Below the pieces are notes generated by a model. It made no database searches and was not told the DNA's origin. It worked only from the letters and a program-made list of their open reading frames with translations. Below, piece after piece: positions 36,362-45,071 of a stretch of 64,000 nucleotides of DNA. The position numbers and the translations under genes are program-made. Location: NCBI RefSeq assembly GCF_029589055.1, contig NZ_JARQZP010000007.1:1922001-1986000 (forward strand). Direction: 5' to 3'. Positions within the stretch are counted from its first letter, which is position 1; the number at the start of each line of letters is the position of its first letter. Origin of the DNA: Vibrio hannami. GTDB lineage: Bacteria > Pseudomonadota > Gammaproteobacteria > Enterobacterales > Vibrionaceae.

Positions 36362-37096
36362 TTACTCAGCAGCTTCTTCTACGAAACCGTCTTCTTCAGC
36401 AACAGCAGCTACGTCTTGGTTGCGACCTTCAGTAACAGCTTGAGCAGCAGCGTTTAGGTAAAGCTGAACAGCACGGATTGCGTCGTCGTTACCAGGGATG
36501 ATGTAATCAACACCGTCTGGGTCAGAGTTAGTATCAACTACAGCGTAAACTGGGATACCTAGGTTGTTAGCTTCTTTAACCGCGATGTGCTCGTGATCAG
36601 CGTCGATTACGAATAGAGCGTCTGGTAGGCCGCCCATATCTTTGATACCACCAAGAGATTTCTCTAGCTTCTCCATTTCACGAGTACGCATTAGAGCTTC
36701 TTTCTTAGTTAGCTTCTCGAAAGTACCGTCTTGAGACTGAGCTTCAAGATCTTTCAGACGCTTGATTGACTGACGAACAGTTTTGTAGTTTGTTAGCATA
36801 CCGCCTAACCAGCGGTTGTTAACGTAGTACTGACCGCTAGCGATAGCAGCTTCTTTAACAGCTTCAGATGCAGCGCGTTTTGTACCTACGAAAAGAACTT
36901 TACCTTTCTTCTCGCCAACTTTGCCTAGCTCACCTAGTGCTTCGTTGAACATTGGTACAGTTTTTTCTAGGTTGATGATATGAACCTTGTTACGTGCACC
37001 AAAGATGAATGGCTTCATTTTTGGGTTCCAGTAACGAGTCTGGTGACCGAAGTGAACACCAGCTTTAAGCATATCGCGCATTGATACAGTTGCCAT
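36362..37096 (-). CDS. rpsB: 30S ribosomal protein S2
   Basis: 244 residues. N-terminal MRDMLKAGVHFGHQTRYWNPKMKPFIFGARN, read here in two blocks around the GHQTR motif, plus NNRWLGGMLTN, GIKDMGGLPDALFVID and NLGIPVYAVVDTNSDPDGVDY are diagnostic. Preceded by a conserved leader that likely mediates S2 feedback. Confidence 0.97.
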   Translation of the reverse strand: MATVSMRDMLKAGVHFGHQTRYWNPKMKPFIFGARNKVHIINLEKTVPMFNEALGELGKVGEKKGKVLFVGTKRAASEAVKEAAIASGQYYVNNRWLGGMLTNYKTVRQSIKRLKDLEAQSQDGTFEKLTKKEALMRTREMEKLEKSLGGIKDMGGLPDALFVIDADHEHIAVKEANNLGIPVYAVVDTNSDPDGVDYIIPGNDDAIRAVQLYLNAAAQAVTEGRNQDVAAVAEEDGFVEEAAE

Positions 37097-37097
37097 T

Positions 37098-37190
37098 TTA
37101 AAATCCTCTATGGGGTTAGGCCTCCACGTCTCCCATGATTCCGACCTCTTATAGAAGCACCCCGGAACATGTGCCGAAACGTGTGTGATT
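37098..37190 (-). ncRNA. rpsB leader RNA (t44/tff-like)
   Basis: The 93 bases before rpsB carry the blocks ACACACGTTTCGGCACATGT, TCCGGGGTGC, GGTCGG, ATGGGAGACGTGGAGGC and TAACCCCA, which match the E. coli rpsB 5' leader (the t44 or tff RNA of the map-rpsB gap) as I remember it. GGGGTGC and the CACGT.../...ACGTG segments can pair. S2 autoregulation through this leader is known in E. coli; here it is inferred. Confidence 0.72.
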
Positions 37191-37471
37191 TAAAGATATT
37201 TGTTTAGTTGAAGTAAAAACGACCTCGCCAACTTCTTAAAAGAGGAGAAAACCATTCTGACTTCGGCGCGCTTTATATCACAAATAAGTGGTCTATAGCT
37301 AGAAAAAACCTCTTTTCTGACCGAATTTTTATCTTGAAGTGACTCGCTGACACATAGGTTATGGTCTAAATGATAACGGAATTCAATTGCGCTTAGATAA
37401 GTCGCTGGTAGAATACCTTCCATTACAAAGCTCTTTACTAAGAGAAGCACCACAATACATAGAGATTACAG
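37191..37471. promoter_or_regulatory. Divergent promoter region of rpsB and map
   Basis: About 280 AT-rich bases between the rpsB leader and map. TATCTT (minus strand) seven bases before the leader start could be its -10 element; no clear -35 is visible. An 87-codon frame here looks random. No repeats found. Confidence 0.4.
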
Positions 37472-38335
37472 ATGACGATTACCATTAAAAATGAACAAGA
37501 AATAGAGAAGATGCGCCTTGCTGGCAAGCTAGCGGCAGAAGTTCTCGAAATGATCGAACCTTTCGTGAAACCAGGCGTCACCACGGAAGAGCTGGATCAG
37601 ATTTGCCATAAGTTCATTAATGATAACGGTGCCTACCCTGCACCTCTTGATTATCACGGTTTTCCTAAATCTATCTGTACCTCAGTAAACCATATCGTCT
37701 GTCACGGTATTCCCGCTGAGCAGGATCAGATGGGTACAACTGGCAAGCTAAAACCTGCGGTTCTAAAAGATGGTGATATTGTTAATATCGACATCACGGT
37801 GATTATTCCGAACGACTCGAATGCATCATTAGATTCCCGACCTCAGGGTTATCATGGCGACACTTCAAAGATGTTCCTAGTTGGTGATGTTTCTCCGGCA
37901 GACCGCAGACTATGTATGGTTGCTCAAGAGTCTCTATACGTTGGGATGAAAAAGGTTAAGCCTGGCGCAACCGTTGGTGATATCGGTACAGCAATCCAGA
38001 AATACATCAAGGGCATTACACCTCGATTCTCTATTGTAAAAGATTTTTGCGGCCACGGTATTGGAGCTGAGTTCCATGAAGAGCCTCAAGTTGTTCATTA
38101 CAAAAACAACGACCGCCGTATTCTTAAACCTGGGATGATTTTCACCATTGAACCAATGATTAACGCTGGTAAGTTTGGATGCAGTGTAGATAGTGAAGAC
38201 GATTGGACGGTTTATACTGGCGACGGTAAAAACTCAGCTCAGTGGGAACACACTATCCTGGTAACAGAAACGGGTTGCGAAGTACTAACGCTTCGCGAAG
38301 AAGAGTCTATCCCACGCATAATGGTTAACAAATAA
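37472..38335 (+). CDS. map: Methionine aminopeptidase, type I
   Basis: Removes initiator Met. 287 residues, slightly longer than the E. coli enzyme (264) because of inserts after HGIP (EQDQMGTTGKLKPAV) and after the first metal Asp (NDSNASLDSRPQG), as usual in vibrios. Metal ligands lie in VNIDITV, HGDTSKMF, CGHGIGAEFHEEP, FTIEPMI and WEHTILVT. Divergent from rpsB. Confidence 0.96.
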   Translation: MTITIKNEQEIEKMRLAGKLAAEVLEMIEPFVKPGVTTEELDQICHKFINDNGAYPAPLDYHGFPKSICTSVNHIVCHGIPAEQDQMGTTGKLKPAVLKDGDIVNIDITVIIPNDSNASLDSRPQGYHGDTSKMFLVGDVSPADRRLCMVAQESLYVGMKKVKPGATVGDIGTAIQKYIKGITPRFSIVKDFCGHGIGAEFHEEPQVVHYKNNDRRILKPGMIFTIEPMINAGKFGCSVDSEDDWTVYTGDGKNSAQWEHTILVTETGCEVLTLREEESIPRIMVNK

Positions 38336-38357
38336 CCAAGCCTATACATCGATTTCA

Positions 38358-38391
38358 AAATCCCAGCCTTAGCCGCTGGGATTTTTTTTAT
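38358..38391 (+). terminator. Terminator after map
   Basis: AAATCCCAGC / GCTGGGATTT stem with loop CTTAGC-like and a run of eight T. Confidence 0.85.
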
Positions 38392-38476
38392 TTTAAATTG
38401 TTAAAACTATTGGTAGATTGATTTCAACACTAGGATTAATCGGCGCTAATGCGCCTGAACGCATGGACTGCACTAA

Positions 38477-41098
38477 ATGTCGTATACAAGCCCACTTAAT
38501 TTTGAAGACTCGCAACTGACTCCTTCCGAACTCAAAAGTCAGCTGGATATTCTGGCAGAAAGCCAAAAGCAGGATTTCCTGAATCATCTACCCGTAAATG
38601 ACCTCGTCTTTTCACGCTCGAAATATATGGATGAGCTCCTGCAACGTTTATGGCACTTCTTCGACTTTGCTCAGTTTGACGATCTCAGCCTGGTTGCAGT
38701 AGGTGGCTATGGCAGAGGCGAGCTTCACCCGTTATCAGATATCGATATCCTGATACTCTCCGCGGGGAATATTCCTGAAACTGTAGGGCAGAAAGTCAGT
38801 GAGTTTATCACTCTGCTTTGGGACCTTAAGCTCGAAGTGGGTCATGCAGTCAGAACCGTAGATGAATGCGCATCTATCGGAAAAGAAGATCTAACCGTTG
38901 CTACAAACTTGCAGGAAACAAGACTTTTAGCCGGTAGCGAACAAACGTTTTACAGCCTTAAAAACAAGGTGCTGTCAGAGTCATTCTGGCCGAGTGAAAA
39001 CTTCTTTGAAGCAAAAGTCGCTGAACAAAAATCTCGCCACGCACGATTCAACGACACGACTTATAACCTTGAACCTGATATTAAGTCTACGCCCGGCGGT
39101 CTTAGGGATATTCATACATTAGGCTGGATTGCTCGTCGTCACTTCGGTGCTACATCTCTTTTAGAAATGAGCAAGTATGGATTTTTAACTGACGGAGAGT
39201 ACCGCGAGCTGCAAGAGTGCCAGGACTTTCTGTGGCGAGTTCGCTTTGCTCTTCACCTCGAACTCAGACGTTACGACAACCGTCTGACCTTTGCCCATCA
39301 GGCTAATGTGGCGGAGTTACTCGGTTTTGTCGGAGATGGTAATATCCCCGTTGAAAAGATGATGAAAGAGTTCTACCGGACTCTGCGCAGAGTTGCAGAG
39401 CTCAATAAAATGCTCATCAAACTATTTAGTACGGCAATACTGGATCAGGGCGAAGAACTTAGCGCAGAAATTATCAGTGAAGACTTTCAACGTCGCGGAC
39501 CACATATTGAAGCGCGAAAGCCAGCCCTATTTCAGGCTAGACCTGAAACAATTCTGGATATGTTCCTGCACATAGCAAATGACTCTAGCATCGAGGGCGT
39601 TGCTCCATCGACTATGAGGCAACTAAGAACAGCAAGGCGCAGATTAAATAGATTCCTGCACGATGTACCTGCAGCGCGAGAAAAGTTTCTTGAGTTATGC
39701 CGACACCCGAACGCTCTTCATAGAGCATTTAGCCTAATGCACAAGTTAGGGGTATTAGCAGCCTACTTACCGCAGTGGAGCCATATCGTTGGCCAGATGC
39801 AATTTGACCTATTCCACGTTTACACAGTGGATGAACATAGTATGAGGCTGTTAAAAAACATTCACGCCTTCAGCTTTGCGGAAAACCACAACAAGCATCC
39901 TATTTGTTGTGAGGTATACCCGAAAATTCAGAAGAAAGAGCTGCTGATCATCGCGGCAATTTTCCATGATATAGGCAAAGGACGTGGTGGCGATCATTCC
40001 GAAATTGGTGCTGTAGAGGCTTATGACTTCTGCCTTGAGATGGGGTTGTCTAAGCCAGAAGCCAAACTTGTGTCATGGCTGGTACAAAATCACCTGCTAA
40101 TGTCTGTTACTGCGCAAAGGCGAGATATTTACGACCCTGAAGTGATCACTGAGTTTGCCAAAAAGGTACGTGATGAGGAATATCTAGAGTACCTTGTATG
40201 TCTGACTGTTTCCGATATTTGCGCTACCAACCCAGAGCTTTGGAACAGCTGGAAAAGAACCTTACTTACCGAGCTCTATCACTCGACTCAGCGAGCACTA
40301 AGACGCGGTTTGGAAAACCCTGTAGATGTCAGGGACAGAATAAGACACAACCAACAGCTCGCTTCGGCCCTTCTGAGGAAACAAGGCTTCACCGCGAGAG
40401 ATATTGAACTACTATGGCAGCGTTTTAAAGCAGATTATTTCTTAAGACATACGCATAAGCAGATCGCCTGGCATGGGACCCATATATTAAATATGGAAGA
40501 CACCACCCAAACACTGGTGCTACTAAGCAAAAAAGCGACCAGAGGTGGCACTGAAGTATTTATATACTCAAAAGACCAGCCAGCCCTTTTTGCAATGGTT
40601 GCAGCGGAGCTAGACAGAAGACATTTCAATATCTATGACGCTCAGATTATGACTAGTAAAGATGGGTATGTTCTCGATACCTTTATGGTTCTCGATCAAA
40701 ATGGACTACCTATCGAAGCAGAGAGACATGAGCTGATCATTAAAGGAATCAAGAAAGTATTATTTGACAGTAAACTGGATAAAATCAGGGTCAGAAGAAC
40801 GCCTAGAAATCTTGTTCACTTCAACGTCAGAACTACGTTGGATTTCATACCGACCAAAACTAAAAAACGAACACTTATGGAGTTTGTTGCACTAGATACA
40901 CCGGGGCTTTTAGCAACCGTTGGTTCTACTTTTGCAGAGTTGGGTGTCAACCTACACGCAGCTAAGATTTCCACCTTTGGAGAGAGAGCAGAAGACTTAT
41001 TTATTTTGACGTCTGCGAACGGTGGCAGGCTTACCGATGACGAGCAAGACAAGCTACGAAAGCTACTAGTAGAAAATGTTGCTGAGCTAACCCCTTAG
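38477..41098 (+). CDS. glnD: PII uridylyltransferase / uridylyl-removing enzyme
   Basis: Primary glutamine sensor: uridylylates GlnB at low glutamine and removes UMP at high glutamine. 873 residues: nucleotidyltransferase domain with GGYGRGELHPLSDIDILIL near 75-95, a central helical region, an HD domain (IAAIFHDIGKGRGGDHSEIG near 495) for the removal activity and two C-terminal ACT domains (from about 690 and 800). All key motifs are intact. Its partner glnB is at 15386-15724. Confidence 0.97.
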   Translation: MSYTSPLNFEDSQLTPSELKSQLDILAESQKQDFLNHLPVNDLVFSRSKYMDELLQRLWHFFDFAQFDDLSLVAVGGYGRGELHPLSDIDILILSAGNIPETVGQKVSEFITLLWDLKLEVGHAVRTVDECASIGKEDLTVATNLQETRLLAGSEQTFYSLKNKVLSESFWPSENFFEAKVAEQKSRHARFNDTTYNLEPDIKSTPGGLRDIHTLGWIARRHFGATSLLEMSKYGFLTDGEYRELQECQDFLWRVRFALHLELRRYDNRLTFAHQANVAELLGFVGDGNIPVEKMMKEFYRTLRRVAELNKMLIKLFSTAILDQGEELSAEIISEDFQRRGPHIEARKPALFQARPETILDMFLHIANDSSIEGVAPSTMRQLRTARRRLNRFLHDVPAAREKFLELCRHPNALHRAFSLMHKLGVLAAYLPQWSHIVGQMQFDLFHVYTVDEHSMRLLKNIHAFSFAENHNKHPICCEVYPKIQKKELLIIAAIFHDIGKGRGGDHSEIGAVEAYDFCLEMGLSKPEAKLVSWLVQNHLLMSVTAQRRDIYDPEVITEFAKKVRDEEYLEYLVCLTVSDICATNPELWNSWKRTLLTELYHSTQRALRRGLENPVDVRDRIRHNQQLASALLRKQGFTARDIELLWQRFKADYFLRHTHKQIAWHGTHILNMEDTTQTLVLLSKKATRGGTEVFIYSKDQPALFAMVAAELDRRHFNIYDAQIMTSKDGYVLDTFMVLDQNGLPIEAERHELIIKGIKKVLFDSKLDKIRVRRTPRNLVHFNVRTTLDFIPTKTKKRTLMEFVALDTPGLLATVGSTFAELGVNLHAAKISTFGERAEDLFILTSANGGRLTDDEQDKLRKLLVENVAELTP

Positions 41099-41181
41099 CA
41101 GTGGATAACACTTTGCATATATTTTAAATGGCGATCTGGCGCACAAACCTTAGTATTGTAGAATTTATCCGCTATGTACCT

Positions 41182-41200
41182 TATTAGCAGGCTGCTAATA
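41182..41200. promoter_or_regulatory. Perfect 19-base palindrome before the DUF3461 gene
   Basis: TATTAGCAG-G-CTGCTAATA, 46 bases before the DUF3461 ATG in the 147-base glnD-DUF3461 gap. It could be an operator or an RNA hairpin; there is no immediate T tract, although TTTTTT follows 13 bases later. Confidence 0.5.
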
Positions 41201-41245
41201 TCTAGTTGTAGAGTTTTTTAACACAATTAGATAAAGAGGTTGCTT

Positions 41246-41629
41246 ATGTATCCCCACCTCACGGGTTTAGGTATACACGATCCTACTCAGATCGAAAGGT
41301 ATACACTTCGCCAGGAAGCTCACAAGGATGTGTTAAAAATCTATTTTCGCAAGCAGAAAGGAGAGTTGTTCGCGAAAAGCGTGAAGTTTAAATACCCACG
41401 CCAGATTAAGAGTGTTTTGGTTGATGGCGGTACGCATCAATACAAAGAGATTACCGAAATTAATCGTAATCTTACTTTGATTGTTGATGAGTTAAACTTA
41501 CTTACCAATCCAGAAGTGGTGTCTGAAAAAGATCTGAAGAAGAAAATTCTTAATGATCTACAGCATCTGGAAAAAGTGGTATCCAGTAAGATTAAAGAAA
41601 TCGAATCTGATCTTGCTCGTCTGGACTAA
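41246..41629 (+). CDS. DUF3461 family protein
   Basis: 127 residues from ATG 41246 (MYPHLTGLGIHDPTQIERY), with GAGG upstream at the usual spacing. A charged, soluble protein; the C-terminal half is helical with a coiled-coil look (DLKKKILNDLQHLEKVVSSK). The family is common next to glnD in marine gamma-proteobacteria; function unknown. Confidence 0.8.
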   Translation: MYPHLTGLGIHDPTQIERYTLRQEAHKDVLKIYFRKQKGELFAKSVKFKYPRQIKSVLVDGGTHQYKEITEINRNLTLIVDELNLLTNPEVVSEKDLKKKILNDLQHLEKVVSSKIKEIESDLARLD

Positions 41630-41645
41630 CCCTAGCTGATTAAAT

Positions 41646-41677
41646 AAATCCCCTGATAAGCTATCAGGGGATTTTTG
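41646..41677. terminator. Bidirectional terminator between the DUF3461 gene and truC
   Basis: AAATCCCCTGATA / TATCAGGGGATTT, loop AGC, T tract on the plus side and A-rich on the other; ends abut the truC stop. Confidence 0.85.
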
Positions 41678-41678
41678 T

Positions 41679-42398
41679 TTATGGCTTATCCCATTCAAAC
41701 TCGTCAAACAACCGATTCCAGATATCATCAAACGTCGCTTTAATCACTAACTCTTTGCCGGTAAATGGGTGAATCAGTTTCAGCTCGGATGCATGAAGCA
41801 GTAACCTGCGCGCATCATAGTGCTCACGGAAAAGCCGGTTGTGCTTCCCATCACCATGCGTTGTATCACCAATAATCGGGTGGCTCAGATGGTGCATATG
41901 ACGCCTAAGCTGATGTTTACGACCAGTTTTAGGTTGCATCTCAATCAGGCTATAACGGCTGGTAGGAAAACGGCCTGTAGAGTGTGGCACTTCCACTTTT
42001 GCTAGTGGCTTATAAACGGTAACGGCCTCTTTTGCTTCTTTATCTTTATCCGCAAATTTGTCTGCAATTTTGTCCAGTTCTTCTTTCAGAGGGTAGTCCA
42101 GCGTATCTCCCTCTTCTATCCAACCACGAACAACTGCATGATAGGTCTTTTGCATTTCATGATAGGCAAACATTGGCATTACTTTGGATGCAACTTCGCT
42201 GGAAAGAGCAAAGAACAAAACACCGGATGTAGGTCGATCTAAACGATGTAGAGGAAATACATGCTGACCAATCTGATCTCGTAACGTTTGCATCACAAAC
42301 TGAGTTTCATGCTTGTCGAGCCATGAACGATGCACAAGCATACCTGCAGGTTTGTTCACTGCCACAAGGTATTCATCCTGATAAACTATTTCTAGCAT
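41679..42398 (-). CDS. truC: tRNA pseudouridine(65) synthase
   Basis: RluA-family enzyme acting on U65 of tRNA-Ile and tRNA-Asp. 239 residues from ATG 42398, which overlaps the yqcC stop as TAATG and has GAGG at a proper distance; an ATG nine bases earlier is too close to that GAGG. The catalytic Asp is in PLHRLDRPTSGVLFF; QPKTGRKHQLRRHMHHLSHPI (in two parts) is the C-terminal family mark. yqcC-truC is a known pair. Confidence 0.93.
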   Translation of the reverse strand: MLEIVYQDEYLVAVNKPAGMLVHRSWLDKHETQFVMQTLRDQIGQHVFPLHRLDRPTSGVLFFALSSEVASKVMPMFAYHEMQKTYHAVVRGWIEEGDTLDYPLKEELDKIADKFADKDKEAKEAVTVYKPLAKVEVPHSTGRFPTSRYSLIEMQPKTGRKHQLRRHMHHLSHPIIGDTTHGDGKHNRLFREHYDARRLLLHASELKLIHPFTGKELVIKATFDDIWNRLFDEFEWDKP

Positions 42399-42712
42399 TA
42401 CTTGCATACCTCATCGACCGCTCTTAGCAATTTAATAACCTCTGCTTTATCTGATTGACCTTTCCAGGATTCTTCAAAATAAGGCGTGATTGCAAATCCA
42501 CAAGGCATTGGCTGTTCATGTTCAATAAGATCCAACATTTTGGGTATAAAGATCCACTGCAACCACTGTTCAGGGCGGAGCGTATCGACACTGAACGGCT
42601 CACTGCTGCCCAGAGCTTTTGAAGACGGTTGGACTTTATCCCACAAATCTAGCTCTCGCATTAGATACTCGAGGTCAATAAAATACTGTTTAAGACGGAC
42701 GATATTAGTCAT
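42398..42712 (-). CDS. yqcC: YqcC family protein
   Basis: 104 residues, helical and soluble, with the family features FSVDTLRPEQWLQWIFIPKM and MPCGFAITPYFEE. Function unknown. Coupled to truC by a TAATG overlap. In E. coli csrB lies between yqcC and syd; here the DUF3549-DUF3301 pair is inserted on the csrB side. Confidence 0.85.
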   Translation of the reverse strand: MTNIVRLKQYFIDLEYLMRELDLWDKVQPSSKALGSSEPFSVDTLRPEQWLQWIFIPKMLDLIEHEQPMPCGFAITPYFEESWKGQSDKAEVIKLLRAVDEVCK

Positions 42713-42805
42713 TTGTTACCATAGATTGAGGCTTTACCTTGAAATTCCGGCTAAGAGTACCATCTATATCAGTATCATTAAAACAATAGCCGACGAGCCC
42801 GAGTA

Positions 42806-43855
42806 ATGGAAAACAGCAATACACTCAGCCAACTACTAACCAACAGTGGATGCGAATACAAAATATATGACCTTGGTCGCCGCATTCAGGCTATCGATAA
42901 CTCTCTATTCTCAAGTGTCGAGCTAGGGCAACAGCCTTATCCTTACCCTTTACAAAGATACGCTCAACTAGCGGTTGCCTACTGGAATGAACAGAAACAG
43001 CCGTGGATTTGGTTCCTGAAATTCCCTCTAGATGAACGTGGACTGCTAAAACAATCTGACGTCGGTAACTTTATAAAATACGTTGTCGAAGCGATGGGAG
43101 CGCGTTTATCAAAACAGCCTGATGAAGAGACAGAGCAAAAACTGGCGAACAATCCATATACATTTAAGCCTAAAGAAGACAAACTGGCTGTTTTTCATAG
43201 TCTAATACGAACATCTTTGTCTATGCCAACTAGCCAGTACTATGAACACGCTCAGCACTACTTTACCGGAGATCTAGGTTGGGAAAACTGGCAGACAGTC
43301 GGCTTGCAGGGAATCACCGACATCTGTACCCGCCTGGATAAAGAGCAAAACGGCGTACTAATCAGAAAAGCGATTCGTCATTTACCAAATGAACCACTTT
43401 ACGGGATACTTGGCGCTCTGGAACATGTCGCTCTACCAGAAAAGCTAGGTAAAAGAATTGAAGAGATGGCGTTGGCTATCATTCAAGATAAGACCCCTGA
43501 TCTGTTCCTTCTTTCTGCGCTAGTAAGAGCCCTGGCTGGCGCAGATAAACAAGTTCTTAGTAATGTAGTAAAGCAGATTCTTAACAGCCCTATATTGAGC
43601 CACCAGGAAGTGCTTATCGCCATTGCCGGCCGTTCCTGGAGCGCATTGGAATCAAGCGATACTGCAGAGCTTTTCCTTGTAAGGCTCGCGCAAACGCGCA
43701 ACCAAACACTATTCAACCAGTTGTTTGCTGACCTAGTAATGATCCCATCGTTAAGAATGATATTACTTCCGCTTCTGCACGGAGCACCTTCTGAGGAGTT
43801 GGCGCAAGCGTTAGTTAATTTACAACAAGCGACCAAATCAGGAGCAAACGGATAA
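42806..43855 (+). CDS. DUF3549 family protein
   Basis: 349 residues, soluble, mostly helical, starting MENSNTLSQLLTNSGCEYKIYDLGRRI. The C-terminal half looks like repeated helical pairs. Known as a conserved uncharacterised family in vibrios. The stop overlaps the next start (TAATG), so it is coupled with the DUF3301 gene. Divergent from yqcC with a 93-base gap. Confidence 0.8.
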   Translation: MENSNTLSQLLTNSGCEYKIYDLGRRIQAIDNSLFSSVELGQQPYPYPLQRYAQLAVAYWNEQKQPWIWFLKFPLDERGLLKQSDVGNFIKYVVEAMGARLSKQPDEETEQKLANNPYTFKPKEDKLAVFHSLIRTSLSMPTSQYYEHAQHYFTGDLGWENWQTVGLQGITDICTRLDKEQNGVLIRKAIRHLPNEPLYGILGALEHVALPEKLGKRIEEMALAIIQDKTPDLFLLSALVRALAGADKQVLSNVVKQILNSPILSHQEVLIAIAGRSWSALESSDTAELFLVRLAQTRNQTLFNQLFADLVMIPSLRMILLPLLHGAPSEELAQALVNLQQATKSGANG

Positions 43856-44178
43856 TGATTGGCGATCTGCTGGCTATTTTAGGACTCAGTTTTGGCTGCT
43901 TTCTTTTTTGGCAGCAGAGAAGACAGTCAGAACTTGCGAAACAAGCCATAACAAGGCGATGTGAAAAGCTGGAGCTTCAATTAGTCAGCGTCGCGTTGGG
44001 CGCACATAAGCTCAGAAGCGCTGATAAAAAGTGGCGCTGGCATACGGTCTATCAGTTCGAGTTCTCCGCGCTCGGTGATGACCTGTATCAGGGTAAGCTA
44101 ATTATGCAGGGTTTCAGGCCTGTACACTTTCAGATTCCGCCACACCGGATGGATTCAGAACGTCACACTCTTCACTAA
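43855..44178 (+). CDS. DUF3301 family membrane-anchored protein
   Basis: 107 residues: one N-terminal membrane helix (LLAILGLSFGCFLFW), a basic segment and a small beta-rich domain (KKWRWHTVYQFEFSALGDDLYQG). Function unknown. Coupled to the DUF3549 gene; a double-hairpin element follows 48 bases later. Confidence 0.78.
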   Translation: MIGDLLAILGLSFGCFLFWQQRRQSELAKQAITRRCEKLELQLVSVALGAHKLRSADKKWRWHTVYQFEFSALGDDLYQGKLIMQGFRPVHFQIPPHRMDSERHTLH

Positions 44179-44226
44179 CAAGCCGAGCGCTTAACAGGTC
44201 AAAGATATCCGATTGGTTATGGTGGA

Positions 44227-44288
44227 ACAAACATACTAGGGCATGGATGCCCTAGTTTAAGCGAACAAGGATGTCTTGAGCGGTTTGT
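44227..44288 (+). repeat. 62-nt double-hairpin intergenic element, copy 2
   Basis: Outer arms ACAAAC/GTTTGT enclose CTAGGGC-ATGGAT-GCCCTAG, then AAGCGA, then an ACAAGGATGT segment that can fold as CAAG/CTTG. Same length and order as 3548-3609 in opposite orientation. ACAAGGATGT equals the core of the CsrA SELEX consensus (ACARGGAUGU). It lies 3' of the DUF3301 gene and next to the csrB terminator. Confidence 0.62.
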
Positions 44289-44330
44289 GGAATCATATCC
44301 AATTGGATTTAACTACTAGTACAATACAAG

Positions 44331-44729
44331 AAAAGCCCCGATACCTAAGTATCGGGGCTATAGTCTTACTCGCAGCATTCCGGCTACAAAAATGTGCTCC
44401 ATGCATCATCCATAATAGTGCTGATTCATTCAGCTTATTCCTGCGTCGCCTTCCTAGCGGTGTCCTAGGTCATCCTAACTTGCCGACCATCCTCGTCAGC
44501 TCACATCACTTGTTCCTTGAGCGGTGTCCCTTACATCATCCTGATGTTGTCCCTAAACCTTATCCTTTAAGGTGTCCATCGCGATTCCATGCAGTTAACT
44601 TCCTGCTAACTATTGCATCCTGCAATGTCCTTGCGCTCCTTGCGATTATCATCCTGATAATCCAACCTTCTTCCTGAAGATAACCAAATCCATGGTTATT
44701 CCTAAATCCTTTGCCAACTCCCTGTCGAC
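44331..44729 (-). ncRNA. csrB: CsrB-family regulatory RNA
   Basis: Minus-strand transcript of about 399 nt beginning GTCGACAGGGAGT, with roughly 26 GGA motifs, many as AGGA or AAGGA at tops of short hairpins such as TCAGGATGA and TGCAGGATGCA. It ends in a perfect GCCCCGATAC/GTATCGGGGC stem plus TTTTCTT (44331-44358). A -10 TAATCT (44737-44742) and -35 TTGTTC (44759-44764), 16 apart, place +1 at 44729. The position between yqcC and syd is that of E. coli csrB. It would sequester CsrA and so control metabolism, motility and quorum-sensing output. Confidence 0.9.
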
Positions 44730-44890
44730 AAGGAACAGATTACGCCAACGACGATTCAGAACAACAGAAATAATGGAGCTTTTTTCTTATTCAAATAGTT
44801 CGATTATCAACCAGTCTTATATAAATCATAAGGTTAAAGTGGATTTATGGTTTAACAGCTTACTAATGAATAGCATTTTCTTACACTATG

Positions 44891-44908
44891 TGTGAGAGAT
44901 CTCTTACA
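44891..44908. promoter_or_regulatory. VarA/GacA (UvrY) binding palindrome upstream of csrB
   Basis: TGTGAG-AGATCT-CTTACA fits the GacA box TGTAAG-N6-CTTACA with one mismatch and lies about 170 bases before the csrB start, the usual distance for this activator. VarS/VarA control of Csr RNAs is established in Vibrio cholerae. Confidence 0.8.
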
Positions 44909-45071
44909 GAGAGAATCATGATTCTCTATTTTACTATGTTAACACTCAGTAACATTTTGTGAGGTCGTCCCAAAAATACTATCAGTGAATAATTGGCCAC
45001 GAAGAATGCAATTAAGACGGCTCTTGAGAATTGGTGTAGTATTCTAAAAAAACCAGCCGAACTGCAGATTA

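Noticed and set aside
37190..37453. 87-codon minus-strand ORF upstream of rpsB
   Set aside because: Lies in the promoter region, ends inside the rpsB leader boundary, has no recognisable family and no clear ribosome site.
44276..44677. 133-codon plus-strand ORF
   Set aside because: It is the complement of csrB; its Cys/Pro/His-rich composition comes from GGA/TCC repeats, and it has no ribosome site.
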